Source: Ascarosepion bandense (taxonomy: Eukaryota; Mollusca; Cephalopoda; Sepiida; Sepiidae). From it: DNA of 64,000 nucleotides. Made by a program: the position numbers and the translations under genes. The notes below the pieces were generated by a model, which saw only the letters and a list, made by a program, of their open reading frames with translations, had not been told where the DNA came from and made no database searches. The stretch spans positions 4,456,001 through 4,520,000 of the forward strand of contig JBBBDQ010000192.1 of NCBI GenBank assembly GCA_037127315.1, written 5' to 3'. Positions 45,841-59,225 of the stretch are shown one piece after another. Within the stretch, counting starts at the first letter, position 1. Every line of letters begins with the position of its first letter.

Positions 45841-47550
45841 GCTCACAATGATGAACTAAATGTACATTTACTATTAGTGTGCATATATACACAACTTTTA
45901 TACATACACACACCTTTAATAAATAAATACATACATATATAAATATCACTTTCTATATAATCAAAGATGAACAAAAAACTTTCTTAAATTTTGACATTCT
46001 ACAAAACAATTCACAAAAGACAAAAATTTCCTCACACAAGTATCAAATAAATGGTTGTTTGTATTAAGATTAACTCAAACACTGTTATTGTGTTTTGAAT
46101 ATTTCTAATAATCATAATGATCTAATAGATCACAGTAATGATTGTTCCAACAGATAATGGGCTGAAAATGAAACAAAACAAATATACCAAGCCTTTGCTA
46201 AAAAACTGAAGTTGTAGACTATAAGGATCAGGGTCAGATACTTGAAGTCATTCCTAAAACCCTGAAAGTGAGATTGGAGGAAACTGAAAAAGAATTAAGC
46301 CTGCCTAGACCATAGGAGTGTTGCAATTGATAAGAGCACAAGGAAAATACTGTCACTTGATTCCCAGCAACACTGGTTACCTCTAGGCTGAAAATGAAAA
46401 TGCATAAACAAATAATGATAATAAGGATTCGCATTTTTCATATATTGCATTTTTTTTTCTTTCATGTACTTTGATATTCTTATCAAATATTTAGTAGTAG
46501 TTATTGATCAGTCTGAATATCAAAGCACCAAAGTTTTTTACTCTATTTTCTAGAGCAGCTTCTGATTTACTATTGTATTATTTTTATTATTATTATAAGC
46601 TCAAAAAGATGAACTGAAATAAAAGAATGCCAGAATGGACAGGATTTAACACCATTTGATTGCAGATTAATTGTTGGAGTTCAGAAAATAAAACTCTCTT
46701 TATATATCTCTCTCTTTCTTTCTTTCTTTCAAAGGTAGCAAATGTTTCAGGTTTTTGTTTGAAAACAGTCGCAAAAATATACCAGGAATATCATAAACTG
46801 CATCCCAATTCAATCCTGGTGCTACTCAACTCATCTGTATATTACATTTCCTTGGGTTTCATTAAAAATACCAGTCAAGTATGTGCATTGAGACAATCAT
46901 GTGAGGCTATGGATCTAATCACTCAGTAGAGTGTTGTGTAAGCAGATAGTGGCTTTACAATAATGTGGGGATGTTCTGCTGAAATTCATGAAAGTTATGA
47001 AGGAAATTGGAGTCTATCAGGCTATTTTGGACTTTTTTGTTATGTTTCCTACTGGCGATGGTTTGTTCCAACATAATAATGAAATAATGAACCAACCCCT
47101 GTTATCCTGATGACAATAAACTGGTTGCAAAAACAATCAGTTAGCTTTCAGGTTTTCTTTTGAGCCTCAGCACTCAACATATATGGAATATGTTACAGAC
47201 TTTATTAAATTCTCTGTACCTATACCTAACACAACATAGTTATAGATTGTACCTGGAAAGATATACCTATGCAATGTCTTGTATATTCCAAGCCATGTTG
47301 CATAGCCACTATCATTCAGCCAATGTTCAGAATGATAAGTTATTATTAGGTTACTGTCTCAAATTTAGGGGACACTTCAGTTTATATATGAGATGGTCCT
47401 ACAAAATTCTCATTAAATCCATTCCCCAAAATCAGGATTTCAATGATATAACATTAGAAAAATGATTTTGGTCAGTTGGCTAGGCTAATAACTTTTCAGT
47501 ACCCCCATAATGCAACATATATCTTGAAAAATAAAACACCATAATTTATG

Positions 47551-47586
<36 letters not shown>

Positions 47587-48671
47587 TTTACAATATTGAT
47601 AGCACTATAGCACTTAGATAAATGGATAATAATTTTCTAATTGTATTGTACTTATAAAAAAGTAAATCTTGTTGTCATTTCTTTAATAACAAAAATGTAC
47701 TTCATATATGCACATACACAGACTAGTTTAGTCAAGTTCATAACCATACATCATGAAGGGAAGAAGATGTTGTAACAATTTGTCAAGTGAGGATGGGTTT
47801 GTTTGCTTGCTTTATACATGGGTTTGAACACAGTCTCTCAAAGTTAATGGGAAATATCTTTCTATTGTAGCTTTGAACAGACTTTATATATATATATATA
47901 TAACCATTACCTTTTCTTTAACTCAATATTTACTCCTGCTAATATAAAGTATGTTCTAATGATTGAATAATTGATACAACACAATTTTTCCTCCTCTTAT
48001 TTGTACAATAAACATTTTTAAACAATATATACCTATATCACAGTGTACCTATAAATGCTTGCATATACGAATAGTATTTCTATTATACATAAGAGAGTGA
48101 AATAACAGGTTAAGTTATGTACACATCAATACAAACAGCTTTGCACATGAGAAAAAAAATGATATTTACAGTGATATAGATAGCACTGATTAAAAAAACT
48201 TTCAAAATTGATTCTAAGACATAGATTATATTATTGCTCAAGGCAGATACTCAAACAAGAGATGCTAACATCAGTTTAGCCATTTGTGATAAGATAGGTA
48301 GATAGACAGAGAGGATCAGACTTAGCTAAAGGATGTCATATATTATTGAATTGTAAATTATTAGACAAAAATACATTTTATTTCTAGTTGTGAAAGCTAC
48401 TACTTGGAAATTGGCTCTTATACATTTACTTGTAAAATTTTATAAAATCTATTTCGTTTTTTTTTAAATTTTTATATGCATGCGTGTGTGTGAATAAACT
48501 GCATATGTATCAAATATATTTTTATCTCATTATCAATTTTTTTTTTTTTTTTTTTTAGTGAGACAGGGACTATAGTGACTATATTCTAATTCTAAAGAAA
48601 CAGACTGGAGTGGACTAAAGAAAGAGTAAGCTAGATCATGTGTACAGACGAAGTTAGATGAATGACAGATT
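44191..48671. other. AT-rich non-coding stretch with several microsatellites
   Basis: No coding family was recognised. TA/TG blocks occupy 45728-45836, with further TA runs at 47553-47582 and 47885-47901. A T run of 22 lies at 48537-48558. Frames at 46660-46929 and 47160-47465 are open but match nothing I know and sit in AT-rich context. Confidence 0.4.
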
Positions 48672-48780
48672 GAGCACCTCAGTGTGGTATCTCTCCAAAT
48701 TCCAACTATTACTACTGTAGTGAGTTTGTGTTCACTGGGTGCACCCCACTTTGTGGCCTTATACAACAAACAATCTGACT
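48672..48780 (+). repeat. tRNA-derived SINE of a second family, diverged copy
   Basis: Alignable with 63452-63600: both start GCACCTC, share CCAACTATTACTACT or similar before GTAGTGAGTT, then CACTGGGT and a GGCCTT block. The A-box here is degraded (TGGTATCTCTC). The B-box region is GAGTTTGTGTTCACT. An older copy of the same SINE. Confidence 0.55.
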
Positions 48781-48959
48781 GACTAAGAGATGGACTGATT
48801 TAAAAAAGAGATTTACAATCACATAGATTGGGACATCCAGCCTAGGTTTGCTTGGGATATACAATTTGGAAATTTCACTGAAGTCAAATTTCCTGTTCAA
48901 AAAATTTTATTGGAAATCTAAAGATATCTACAAATTTAAAGTTATAGAAACATTAGAAC

Positions 48960-50605
48960 AGTTTTTTGCGTAAAAACGAATCGCGTATGTCCACGTTCAC
49001 AATTCGATTCAACCCAAAAACAACATGAGTGAAAAAAAAGACAAAACATTTTTTTTAAAAATGAATGAAGAGAAAAAATAAATAAAACAAAATAGTAAAA
49101 AATAAAAATATGGGGAAAAAACATGGACTGGATTTATCAATCGAACCAGCAAGTTTGCTAACGAATATTGAAAGAAAATTGAATTTTTTTCTCATATGAC
49201 TTTTAGTTTTCACTTGTCCTTCAACGATCACTGAAAAATGGAAGTAAACACATAAAAAAAAATATTAAAAATTTAATCATTTTTTTAATAACTTACCTGG
49301 GATCTTAACATTGTTGAAATGTTATGCTTTTACAGGCGCAAAAATGCTCCGACGCCAGGTACCTGTGATAACAGGCGTTATGTTATATATTGGTCCCGTG
49401 TCCAGTAGTTGTAACATCACATCTCCAGCTCAGAAAGAGCCCGCGGAATGATAGATATATGTATGTGTGTGTGCAAAAGTAGAAGGTATCCGTAAAAATG
49501 TGGGCTACTTGAAAAATAATAATAAAAAAAAAACGGATCAGGAAAGAAGAGATACCTTTTCTTTCTCTAAAAAAAGGAAAGTGATGTGCAGTTCCAGGCC
49601 TGGATACCTTTCTATTTTTTTTACAGAGAAATCGACCAAAAAAAAAGTGTTCCTTTTCGGCTGAACAAAAAATATTTTCGTTCGTACAGGAGAGTGAAGG
49701 AGATTAAAATGATTATATAAATAAAAAACTAACAAGAACATGGGGTATATTTGTCTCTCTTTGTCTCTCTCTCTCTCTCTCTGCGGGGGTGTTTTTATTT
49801 TATTTTATTTTATTTATTTATTTAATAATATTCTGTTATGTTTGTTTTTTTATTTTATTTTTTACTTGTCTGTGCGCGCTTGGATTAGGGTGCGATGATA
49901 CCACCAAAAAAATATGTATTGTTGGTTGTCCGTACAAGGAAAAACTCAAGCTCTAGCTTCTTAATCAAGCCATTTAAAAAGAAAAAGACGCTATCGTTTC
50001 CCTTTTTCGTTTTCCCCTCCTTCTTCTAACAGACAAAAAAATCTTCCTCAGATCTGGTTCGGCCTGACAAAGTCCGCTTATGTTGCGTAGTACTGCATAA
50101 CGATCGGATGGTTGGTGGGGTACCGAATATAGAAAATGATTTCAGTTTGGAAGAAAAATCTAATTTTGATTGTTCGGTTGTGGCTAATTTTGGAGGGGAA
50201 GTTAATCCAGCCAGTATGTTACAGCAACAAGAGATGCGCATTATACAAAAAACAAAAACAAAAACAAAAAAAAAACGATCGAAGCAGGTGTGCACTTGTG
50301 CGCGCCCAGAAAGCGGTGTTCAAATACTTTAACACTAGTGAAATTTGGTTGGGCTACTAGTTTATAATTTTAGACTTTTTTTAGGCTGCTTGATGTAGCA
50401 TAATTTTTGAAGCAGTAACAACAGTACATGTAAGTTTAAGCCAAATTCAGACACACAAAAACGCACACATGAAAAGAGTGAGAGAAAGAATTACAGTTAC
50501 ACACAAAAAAAAAAAAATAAAAAAACACGCACTACAGTCTGGTTTTCTCCGCCCCTAATTTCATGTTACGCCTACTCACGTTCGTCTCCTAGTGAGATTG
50601 ATTTG
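48960..50605. promoter_or_regulatory. CpG-dense island, candidate host promoter or first exon
   Basis: I count close to 50 CpG dinucleotides by eye in 1.65 kb, against about three per kb at 33-34 kb. Dense spots are 48966-49005, 49335-49360, 49435-49445, 49868-49890 and 50055-50120. It also holds CT repeats (49755-49783), A/T tracts and GC-boxes such as CTCCGCCCC near 50548. Short open frames (49467, 50108, 50136) have no family match. Unmethylated promoters are a common cause of local CpG retention. The gene and its direction cannot be told. Confidence 0.5.
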
Positions 50606-52985
50606 ATTTGTTTGAGAAATAAACATAATTTCAGTATTTTAATAGATGTGAATAAATAATAACTATGTGTTTGCCATTTAGATAAAGTGGTTATATAAAT
50701 ATAAAAAAGAATGCATACATAATACATATCTATCTTTCAATCGGCATAATAAAGTCAGGCACAAGGTCATGGATTTGAAAAGTCTTTGAAGTAATAATCT
50801 CGATGACTGATCATGAGAGATACAGCCTTTCAGCATTAGTGCATTAATAGAAACAAGCTATATTAATATTTTACAAATACTTTGTTTAAAATATATCTTT
50901 TAATTTTTATTTTTTCAAAAGTTACTTTTCCAGAGTTAGTCTTATCACAAAATTTTCTTTCAGATAGTTCATGAACAGAAATAGATATGATCAGATTAAA
51001 AGATATCATGTATTTTATAGTAGTTCTTAAACAGTTGTAAGCTCTTTTGTTCTTCAAATGGATTATTCCAGTGTGTTAATATTTACACAAGAAAGAAAAA
51101 ATCATGACCAAATACCTAAACTCATTCTAAGTTTTAAGGCTAAAATTGTATGCAGGAGCTTATTAAAAGAATCAATTAAAAAAAACAAGATGTTGTTAAT
51201 TCTATCCTCAATCCTCTTTGGGAAGGGACTCATACTAATTCTTCCATTTCATTGATAACATAGTATAGGCAGCAAAGAAAAGCTAAGATGCAATCCTTTC
51301 TCATTAGTGCCAATGCAAAAAAGAATCTCAATAGAAGCCCAATATAAGTAGAGAATATACATTCTTAATACATCATAAAGTAAATTTTAGAATCTAGTTT
51401 CATTGTTTTATTCCTTGACAGACAAAATAAAATTGGCACAGTTATTTTTTAAAAAATGAGTATGTTGTCGCTTTACTTAAAGAAATGTAAGAGGCAGATA
51501 AGAAAAATGTTTATGATTTATGTTACTGACACACATGAGTGAGTGCATATATATATAGATATGTGTGTGTGAGAAAGAAAGAAAAATGTATATGCCCATA
51601 TGTGTGGATGAAACTAAGAAATAAGAAAAATATTGATGCCACAGTTTATGCAAAAGCATTTGTATATTAGGATTTCACCAAATTGGCATTCAGACTTGAG
51701 ATTTGTTGGCCTGAACTCAGTTTTTAGCGTGATGATTGATCAACTTATCTTAAAGAAATCATTTACTAGAGTAGTGAGTTTAACCATTGCTTTGTGTGTA
51801 AGTGTTTCACAAACCACACAGATTCTACACCAATCCTTTGGTGTCGGTTAGTGATACTTTCATCCTAGGCTGAGTAAAAAGTGGTGATCCATCATCTTTT
51901 TTATAGCTATTAAATAGAGAGAAAAAGAATTATTTACACAAAGTGTAGCTTTGTCAGACGCAAAATACAAGTAAGATACACCAGTAAAAACTGAACTTAA
52001 CAATGGTAATGGTCTGTGAGACAAGCTTGTGAATCACTACTATACAGACATGAGGAAGATGTACATAACAGATTACTCACACAATAATATTTTAAAGTAA
52101 TATATTCACTGCGTGAGTAAACTCAGGTTTTCCAAATAAGTAATGTTTTAGAAGCAGTTAAGTATTCAACACAGATATAGATGAATATTTGTAAAATTCA
52201 ACAACACATTAATTGAAATCAATTGACTCCTGTAAAACACTCAGAGGCAGATGACATCCACAAATTTTTAAGTACTCCTCCAGCTTTTTTTTTCCTAAAT
52301 ACATAAAAATAAAATGTACATTTTAACTTGTTGAAGAAAATATTATTTAGAAAAGCACTAAAGAAAAGGCTTGTTTCACTAAACAATACATTAAAAATTC
52401 AATAACATTCAAATTAGCACATCTTAGTTAAAATAATATCTGGTGGGAATGGTAAGGTCACTGAAATGTTCCCATGTCTCAACTAACATTTCAAAATCCG
52501 TATTTCAATGGCCAGATATTAAAATAATGATTTTGTACAATGAGTTGGGTCGGCGTATATGTGCATGTGAGCTGAGTTTGATATAAAGCAATAACAATGG
52601 CGTAGTCAATATTAAAGACCTATGTAACTATGTTTGTTTTATGCATATAGTAAATGAGTCACAATAACTTAATATGCCATAAGGTCCCAATAATGAAGAG
52701 CTCAGTGAAGATGTAATTTAATACCAGGGCCTTCCATGCCTAGCTTCTTAACCAGTACAAATAACCTTTTCATACAGTTATCTAAACTTCATATTTCCCC
52801 CCTCATACATTCTGCAGTCTGTCTGGAAAGTATCCTGAAATATTGAATATCTCAAAAATGTTTCATGATTTTGATGTAATTTAGCAATCAATCAGAAGAA
52901 ACCTTATGGGATGTGTGAACGCACTTTCCCAAGAGAGGTTACTTAAGTCAGCTAATCTTGAGCAATCTTCTCTTAGCTCTTGCTC
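50606..52985. other. AT-rich non-coding stretch
   Basis: No coding family was recognised. A sequence like CTGTCTGGAAAGTATCCTG near 52816 resembles a transposon end seen as GTGTCTAGAAAGTATTC near 890, but no element body could be read next to either. A TA/TG microsatellite lies at 51546-51572. Confidence 0.35.
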
Positions 52986-52989
52986 TCTT

Positions 52990-55215
52990 GACAATTTTCA
53001 CTGTAGTATCTGTTAATATTTCTATTAGAATTGTCTATTAGACAGGAAACTCCTATTCACAAGACTTCTTTCTGCTACTGTCATACTGACTGGGATTTAT
53101 TTTTTGACTTTCTTTGAGACACCCCTTGGATTGATATTTTTAACCTTCCTATTCTGAATTGTATGACTGTGATTTCTTCTTGAGTTAAAGCCGGCATCAA
53201 TGCTTTTGTACCTTCTTGGAAATACTAGGTGAAACAACAATCTTCTCCTTGATTTACACCTTCTTGTTCAGCTACTATAGCCCACAGGAATCACTTTTTC
53301 TGGCAGTAACAGCATGATAGTTCTGATCACAACAGACGCTTTTTTGTATTTTCTCATGATAATTGTAAACGTGTCTTCAAAGAGGCTAGGTTTTTGTTTT
53401 CTGATAGAATTAGGCACCATATTGTCTCTAACAAGTTTGGTTCTTGTGACTACTGGTGGCTCTGTAATAATGTGTTAAATAAAAGTAAGTTTTTTATCCC
53501 TCCTTTTGTCTCTCTTTTGCTAATAGAGCAGAATGTTTTGTTTGTAAATTCTCTTTCAATTCTACTCTTGACTCATCTAAAGTAACTTTACCTGACTTTT
53601 CATTTATAACTAAGTCTCTATTGAGTGATAGGCATATAAATCTGTCCATAGTTTTCTGCTATCATCTCTTAAATAAATCCTAACAAAACATATGGACTTG
53701 ATGGTATCCCTGCAATAGACCTTAAGAAATGTGCTCTTGAACTGGCTCCTGTTCTCTCAACACTTTAGATAAATGCCTTGCTGCTTCTTACTTTCCTACT
53801 TATTGGAAACCCTCTTCTATAGTTCCAGTTTTTAAGAACTCAAATGAGGTGTATTGTCTGATCTTTCTATTGGCCTATTAGCCTTCTACCTTTTTTAACA
53901 AAGTACTAGAGACTAATCAACTCTAAAGTGGTTAAATAATTCACCAAGCAGGGTCTTCTTTTAGATAAAAAATATGGCTTTCACTCCTCTAGGTTAACTA
54001 CAGAAGTATTAACAATTGCTGAAAGAATCTATCAAGTTTTAAATAAGACTAAATAAGACTAGTGAAGTTTAAGCTGTTGCTTTAGATATCTCAAAGGCAT
54101 TTGACAGGGTTTGGCATGCCTGTCTTTTGTTACAGTATTTCAGAATGGATTTTTGATCTGATTCAGTCTTACTTATCAAATCGTGAAATGAGCAAACATG
54201 CTTCTAGATTGTTTTGCATTAATGAAGGGATCTCCTGAGGTTCTATTCTTAGATCTATGTTGTCCCTAATTTTCATCAAGGACCTTCTTGATGTCATGAG
54301 TTCTCAACTCGGTATCTATGCTGATGAGACAACTATTCCCGTTGTAATGTTAATCAATTTCCTGATCAATAAGATCAAATTGTTAGCTGATTTAAAAAAT
54401 GAAATTCAATCTGTTGTTAACTAGGGCAAGAAATGCCTTGTTAATTTTAATGCTTTCAGAATACAGCTGCTCTATTTTTATTGTTTGGGGAAACTTTTTG
54501 TCCGCCATCAGCATCATTTACTCCTTGCTCCTTGCTCTTTGCACCTTCTCAGGCTAACATTTTCTGATAACATGAAGTGAAAAGATTATATTGAATCAAT
54601 TGTTAGGTCTGCTACTAGGAAAGTTAGTTGTGTTATGCTAGACAATTCTTCTTGACAGAACCACATTTATAAGACAACCATTGAATATTATGGTTATATT
54701 TTGTTCGATGCTTCTGCTATGTATTTTGAGATTCTTGATAAAATACAATTTGCAATATTATTGGTCCTGACCTGGCATCTCAACCTCAGCCACTTTCCAA
54801 ACCATTGTAATATAGCTTTCTTATCCCTTTTCTATAACTACTTTCATAGTAATTGTTTTGATGAATTCTTCTCTATGATACTTAGAATTTATGAATTTTA
54901 GTACTAGACTGGCAGTAAGATCTCATCATTTTACAATTAAAAGGGCTAGATGTAACTATAAGTTTGCTGCTAACAGTTTTTTCTCTCATATATCTCTCTT
55001 GTGGAACTTACTTCCAGTTTCTTGTTCTTTAGTTAACTTTAATTTTCAAAAAGTTAAATGCAATGTCAATTGTTATTTTCTTCTGTCTGCTTAATTTCTG
55101 ATCTTGTATTGGTCTCTCCCCTAAATAATGTTTTCTTTTTCTCATATTCCCTCACCCTCAGTGATTCCTTGCATCTTAGGAGCTTTATTGCCTTGCTTTG
55201 GATGAAATGATTAAA
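52990..55215 (+). pseudogene. Jockey/CR1-like LINE (family B, copy 4), long but decayed
   Basis: The longest copy of this family. Readable plus-strand pieces in order: DWDLFFDFL with PWIDIFNLPI (end of endonuclease region, 53085-53150); SSP-FTPSCSATIAHRNHFF (53240-53300); the linker frame at 53394-53585; KTYGLDGIPAIDLKKCALELA (about 53685-53745); LDISKAFDRVWHA (RT motif A, about 54084-54120); IYADETTI, where the catalytic YADD has its last Asp changed to Glu (54317-54328); and the tail TRLAVRSHHFTIKRARCN with SFFSHISLLWNLLPVSC (54900-55030). The 3' end CTTTGGATGAAATGATT precedes an A-rich tract. Dozens of stops. Confidence 0.85.
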
Positions 55216-57394
55216 AAAATGCATTTTTTTTGTTTTTGCAAATTACTTTTTCCAAAGCTAAAACTGCCATTGAATGGATGATATTAAGGATAATGTGATG
55301 AGGCAACTAATGGTGATCGCAAACAGGGACTCTGCAAACTACTTTGAAAAGTGGAAAGAATATTGGGATTTAAGTTCAGGTACTTTGAAGGCAATAAGGC
55401 ACCATTAGAAGCTATTTCTTTTTCATTAATATTAAATTATATGATGCTTTCAATACCAGTTTCATACTATTTCTCTCAAGAAGCTCATCTTTTGAAGCAG
55501 TTACAGCTAAGTTTAGCCATTCCTTGATATTTCACTACTATAGGGATTTTGACTAAGCTAAGTTTAATACATTTATTATATGTATGAGCATTGGTACACT
55601 GTCTACATCTGATAAAGGTGTTAAAGACTGCATGAAACAATGGTTAACAAGATAATCCTACTATTACTAGTAATCATTGGATGCATGTTTAGTGTGGCCT
55701 TCTCTCAAACTAAAGGGATCTTAGTAACTATCTACAACTTTAGATATATTGTATAAATGCATCATCATTTATAACATTTAAATTTTCTCTAACTTACTAA
55801 TATTATTGATATTACTCAAGACTAAACCCTTTAGCAAAAAAGAAAATTGAATTTCTTTTTAAAACATAGAATCTGTAAGCCAGGTATAAAACTTTCAAAA
55901 ATGATCTTTTCCAGAATTCTTCTTAATTTTGAAATATTTAAATAAAAAGTTGAATTTTTCAAAATATTTACTGAATGTAGCCATCCACATCTACAAAAAT
56001 GTTACTGAATCTATAGATTGATCAAACTCACTGCAACAATAATAATGGTCTGTGAATTACTTTGCAGTGAAAGATCCAAAGTTGGCTTTGTATGGTATAA
56101 AGCCAAACATGGAGGGGAATGGTAAAAAGAAGATTGTGTTGCACCAATCTTTCAAGCAGGGAGCAGACAAAAACCAGTATTATAAATCCTGGTTTTAAAT
56201 TGTGCTTGAACATTAACCTATTGAACCAGTAGGAAATATGTATTGCTTTCAGTTTGGAGCCAGGCCAGAAATTGTCTTTATCATAGACAGATAACATAAA
56301 TGTATGTACTAAATCAGGAATTGAAATCTCTGCAGTCACACCTCTAGTACTATATTTGGTAAAGTAAAAATCCATCATCTTTGATGAGAATCCATATAGA
56401 TATTGTCCATTTTAGATGAGCTAAATCAGTCTCTCACATCACAAATGAAAAAAGCTTTTTGAAATACTTTCTGCAGTTCTTGAGTAAAATCATATTGTAA
56501 AAATGGCTTTTATTATTTTATTTTATTTCTGATACTAGAAGAAAAAAAGAAAGAAATGTGAAATCAAATAAAATGTCCAAAATTCTCAGTGATTTTTCGT
56601 TTTTATTTTAGACTGAATGTATTGTTGAAAACCAATTTCTTGCTGGAAACATATACACACAGTTAATATATTTACTACACCACTTTGTAAAAATGTCTTT
56701 TTCTTTTTGTTTTAAATAAACTTGTTTGAAATTTTCAGATAAAGTATTTTTATAATTCCACTTATTCTTCAAACTTTTTATCTTTGTTGTTTTAACACAA
56801 CTTTATATTGAAGGTGTTCCTCAGTTTTCCTTATATGCATTTTGGCATTATATGGGAGCCAATAATCAGAAGAATTACTTTGAGCTATTGAAACCCCTAT
56901 ATCAGGTCTCCCTGCCTGAATGGTATTACCCACTGGAGGGTGATTTCAACTGTTGGGTGAATGATGAGCAACTGAACAGAAAATGGAGGGTGAATGAAAA
57001 TTTTGGTGGACAATATAAGATTTTGAGTATTCAAAAGGTATTTCAAAATATGCTACCCACCAAAAAAATATTCAAAGGAAATATGCAAAGAACCTATATT
57101 AAAAAGCAAACAAAAAATACAGGAGGTTAAATTGGAATAACTGGGTCACATTCCTATATAAGATACAAATGTTGCTGCAAACGAGGAAAATTTTGATTTT
57201 TTTCTATAGTTTTCAGAAGGGTCATTAACATTCAAATAATTCTTCAGATGAAATACTTTTTTTTTTCAGATATAAATAAGATAAGGAAAATCCAATAATA
57301 ACTTTGTCACTTAAATTAAGAAGGGATCTCAGGATAATTTTTATTTAATATATAATTGTTTTCACAATTTTTATCACATTGGCTATCTTGAATT
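55216..57394. other. AT-rich non-coding stretch with one unassigned open frame
   Basis: The open frame 56852-57130 (92 codons, EWYYPLEGDFNCWV in the middle) is more complex than its surroundings. The GDFN string recalls LINE endonucleases, but nothing else around it supports that. The 116-codon minus frame at 56028-56378 has no recognised family. I call neither a gene. Confidence 0.35.
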
Positions 57395-57395
57395 T

Positions 57396-57532
57396 ATCAA
57401 GACAGGAAAAGTGTCCATCAAAACATTATAAGTGTCCATCAAGACAGGAAAAGTGTCCATCAAAACATTATAAGTATCCATCAAAACATTATAAGTGTCC
57501 ATCAAAACATTATAAGTGTCCATCAAAACATA
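57396..57532 (+). repeat. Minisatellite, 21-bp period, two unit types
   Basis: GTGTCCATCA (once GTATCCATCA) starts at 57411, 57432, 57453, 57474, 57495 and 57516, exactly 21 bp apart. Units end either AAACATTATAA or AGACAGGAAAA. The second type appears at the left edge and once inside, so the order is mixed. Confidence 0.95.
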
Positions 57533-58772
57533 ATTCTCCCATCACTGCATGCTTTTGAATATTTACCATACAGGTGAGTGATGGAAAAATTTTTCCATGT
57601 GAAAGTGGGTGATGTTGCAAAAGTGGTTGTGATCACCTGCTTTATATCATGGGTTAGCAATTATTATGAGAGTCTTACTGGACAGCTACATAGATAACCA
57701 AAAATGTCAAAACCTGACATTACTCACAATAGCAAAAGTATATTCTCAATATTAAAACAGTCATATTGCATGCAACACATTGGTTAATAATAATTAATGA
57801 ATAAGATAATTCAATGTTCTCCACTGGAATCAGTGTAAGCACACATTAAAAGATAAAATTTTTAATACAGATTTTCAAGGTTGATAAGTTTCCAACTTCC
57901 TCTTTCTTAGATTCTCTGTTTCTGTGCAAAGCTAAGCTGAATATCTACAGTATTGAGAAGTAATTTTGAAAAAATTTGCAAAATATTGTAAATCATAATA
58001 ATCTTCACCGTTTTTGAAAACTGGAACAGTTTAACACCAGGTTAGTATTGTATTGCATAAATGACATTTTGAAACATTTGCCAAATCTAAATGATTAAAA
58101 AAATAAATAAATAAATAAAAATCATTATCTAATTGGAAAGATCAAAAACAATTTAGTTATTTTTTAGCTAGAATAACATTTTATTCATAAGTCTTTTGGC
58201 ATTAGTAAATTGATGGAATTCATAAGTTATCATGAAAGAATCCTAAGAAATTCCAAAGTGGCCCAAAGGAGCTAAATTGATTGATAGCATCTAAAGGCAG
58301 AGAGTATTTTACGCAAAAATCCTGAATATCGATTTTCCTCTTCAATTTAATTTTTTTTAAATGGAACAATAGTTTTGTAAATATATTGTGTTATACAAAT
58401 AACTATATTTATATCAAATTGAGATTGATAAATAGAAGAATATTTACTGCAAATTGCAATTAATAGGAAACATTTAAAACAGCAAATTGCAATCAATAGG
58501 GGGACATTTACAACAAACTGAAATCAATAAATAAGAAAATATATAAATATATTGCATATTGAGGTTGATAAATAGGAAGTTATTTATAGCATTCAAATAT
58601 CCTGAATTTGTCAATTTTTGAAGTACAAGAAGATTATGTAGCACCATTCAATCAGTAATCAAAATCTGATTGTTTTCAATTTCTGAGAGCATGTTATAGT
58701 ATCCATGAATCTGTGCCCAAAGAGTTATACACTTTTCAGGGTTTAGGCCTTAGCAGGGTTTTTTTTTAATGA
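57533..58772. other. AT-rich non-coding stretch
   Basis: No coding features. Between about 58430 and 58580 a loose repeat with AAATTGCAAT-AATAG and GATAAATAGGAA words recurs four or five times with variable spacing. Confidence 0.4.
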
Positions 58773-58815
58773 GAGATTAGCAGTTGCCCATGCAGCATGG
58801 GCAACTGCTAATCTC
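58773..58815. repeat. Perfect 21-bp inverted repeat with a single-base centre
   Basis: 58773-58793 is the exact reverse complement of 58795-58815, separated by one A at 58794. The arms include GCAGTTGCCCATGC and are far richer in G and C than the flanks. It follows a T tract (58759-58768) and precedes sequence leading into SINE copy 3. Confidence 0.95.
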
Positions 58816-58949
58816 CATGCCACAAATGTTGTCCAAGGAAAAGGCAGAGGCCAACAGCTCTTGATATCAGCACCATTGCAGGGGTTGCCAGAATGAAACT
58901 GAACATGACATCAAAGATCTTAGGAAATCTGGAACAACTTCAGAGTTCT

Positions 58950-59225
58950 CCATCTCCTAGTCTGGTTGTCAACCATGGCTACAAAGCCCAGATTGCATGA
59001 CTATTTACCCATAATTGAAAGTTTTGAATTTAGAGTTTTTCCTTCTTCTATACTGGTTGCCACCCAAGGCTATTTGTTCTGTTATTTATCCATAGCTGGG
59101 GAAAAAAGAGATAGATGCATACCTTTCCAATGTATGTAGGTGAATGTCATGAACTCAACTGGAATTTGAACTCAGTTCCCTGATTCCTCAATCCGAGCCA
59201 CAATCCATTATTCTATCATGTGTCC
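58950..59225 (-). repeat. tRNA-derived SINE, copy 3, partly duplicated
   Basis: Minus-strand relative of 3535-3812. Its head has a degraded A-box (TAGAATAATGG) and a good B-box, GTTCAAATTCC, at about 59158-59170. The body block CTGGTTG-CA-CCA-GGCTA followed by CATAGCTGGG or CATAATTGAAA is present twice (about 58960-59020 and 59050-59100), so the copy is rearranged or two truncated copies lie head to tail. Confidence 0.65.

Noticed and set aside
56852..57130. 92-codon open frame with GDFN
   Set aside because: One short string shared with LINE endonucleases, no other motif and no element around it.
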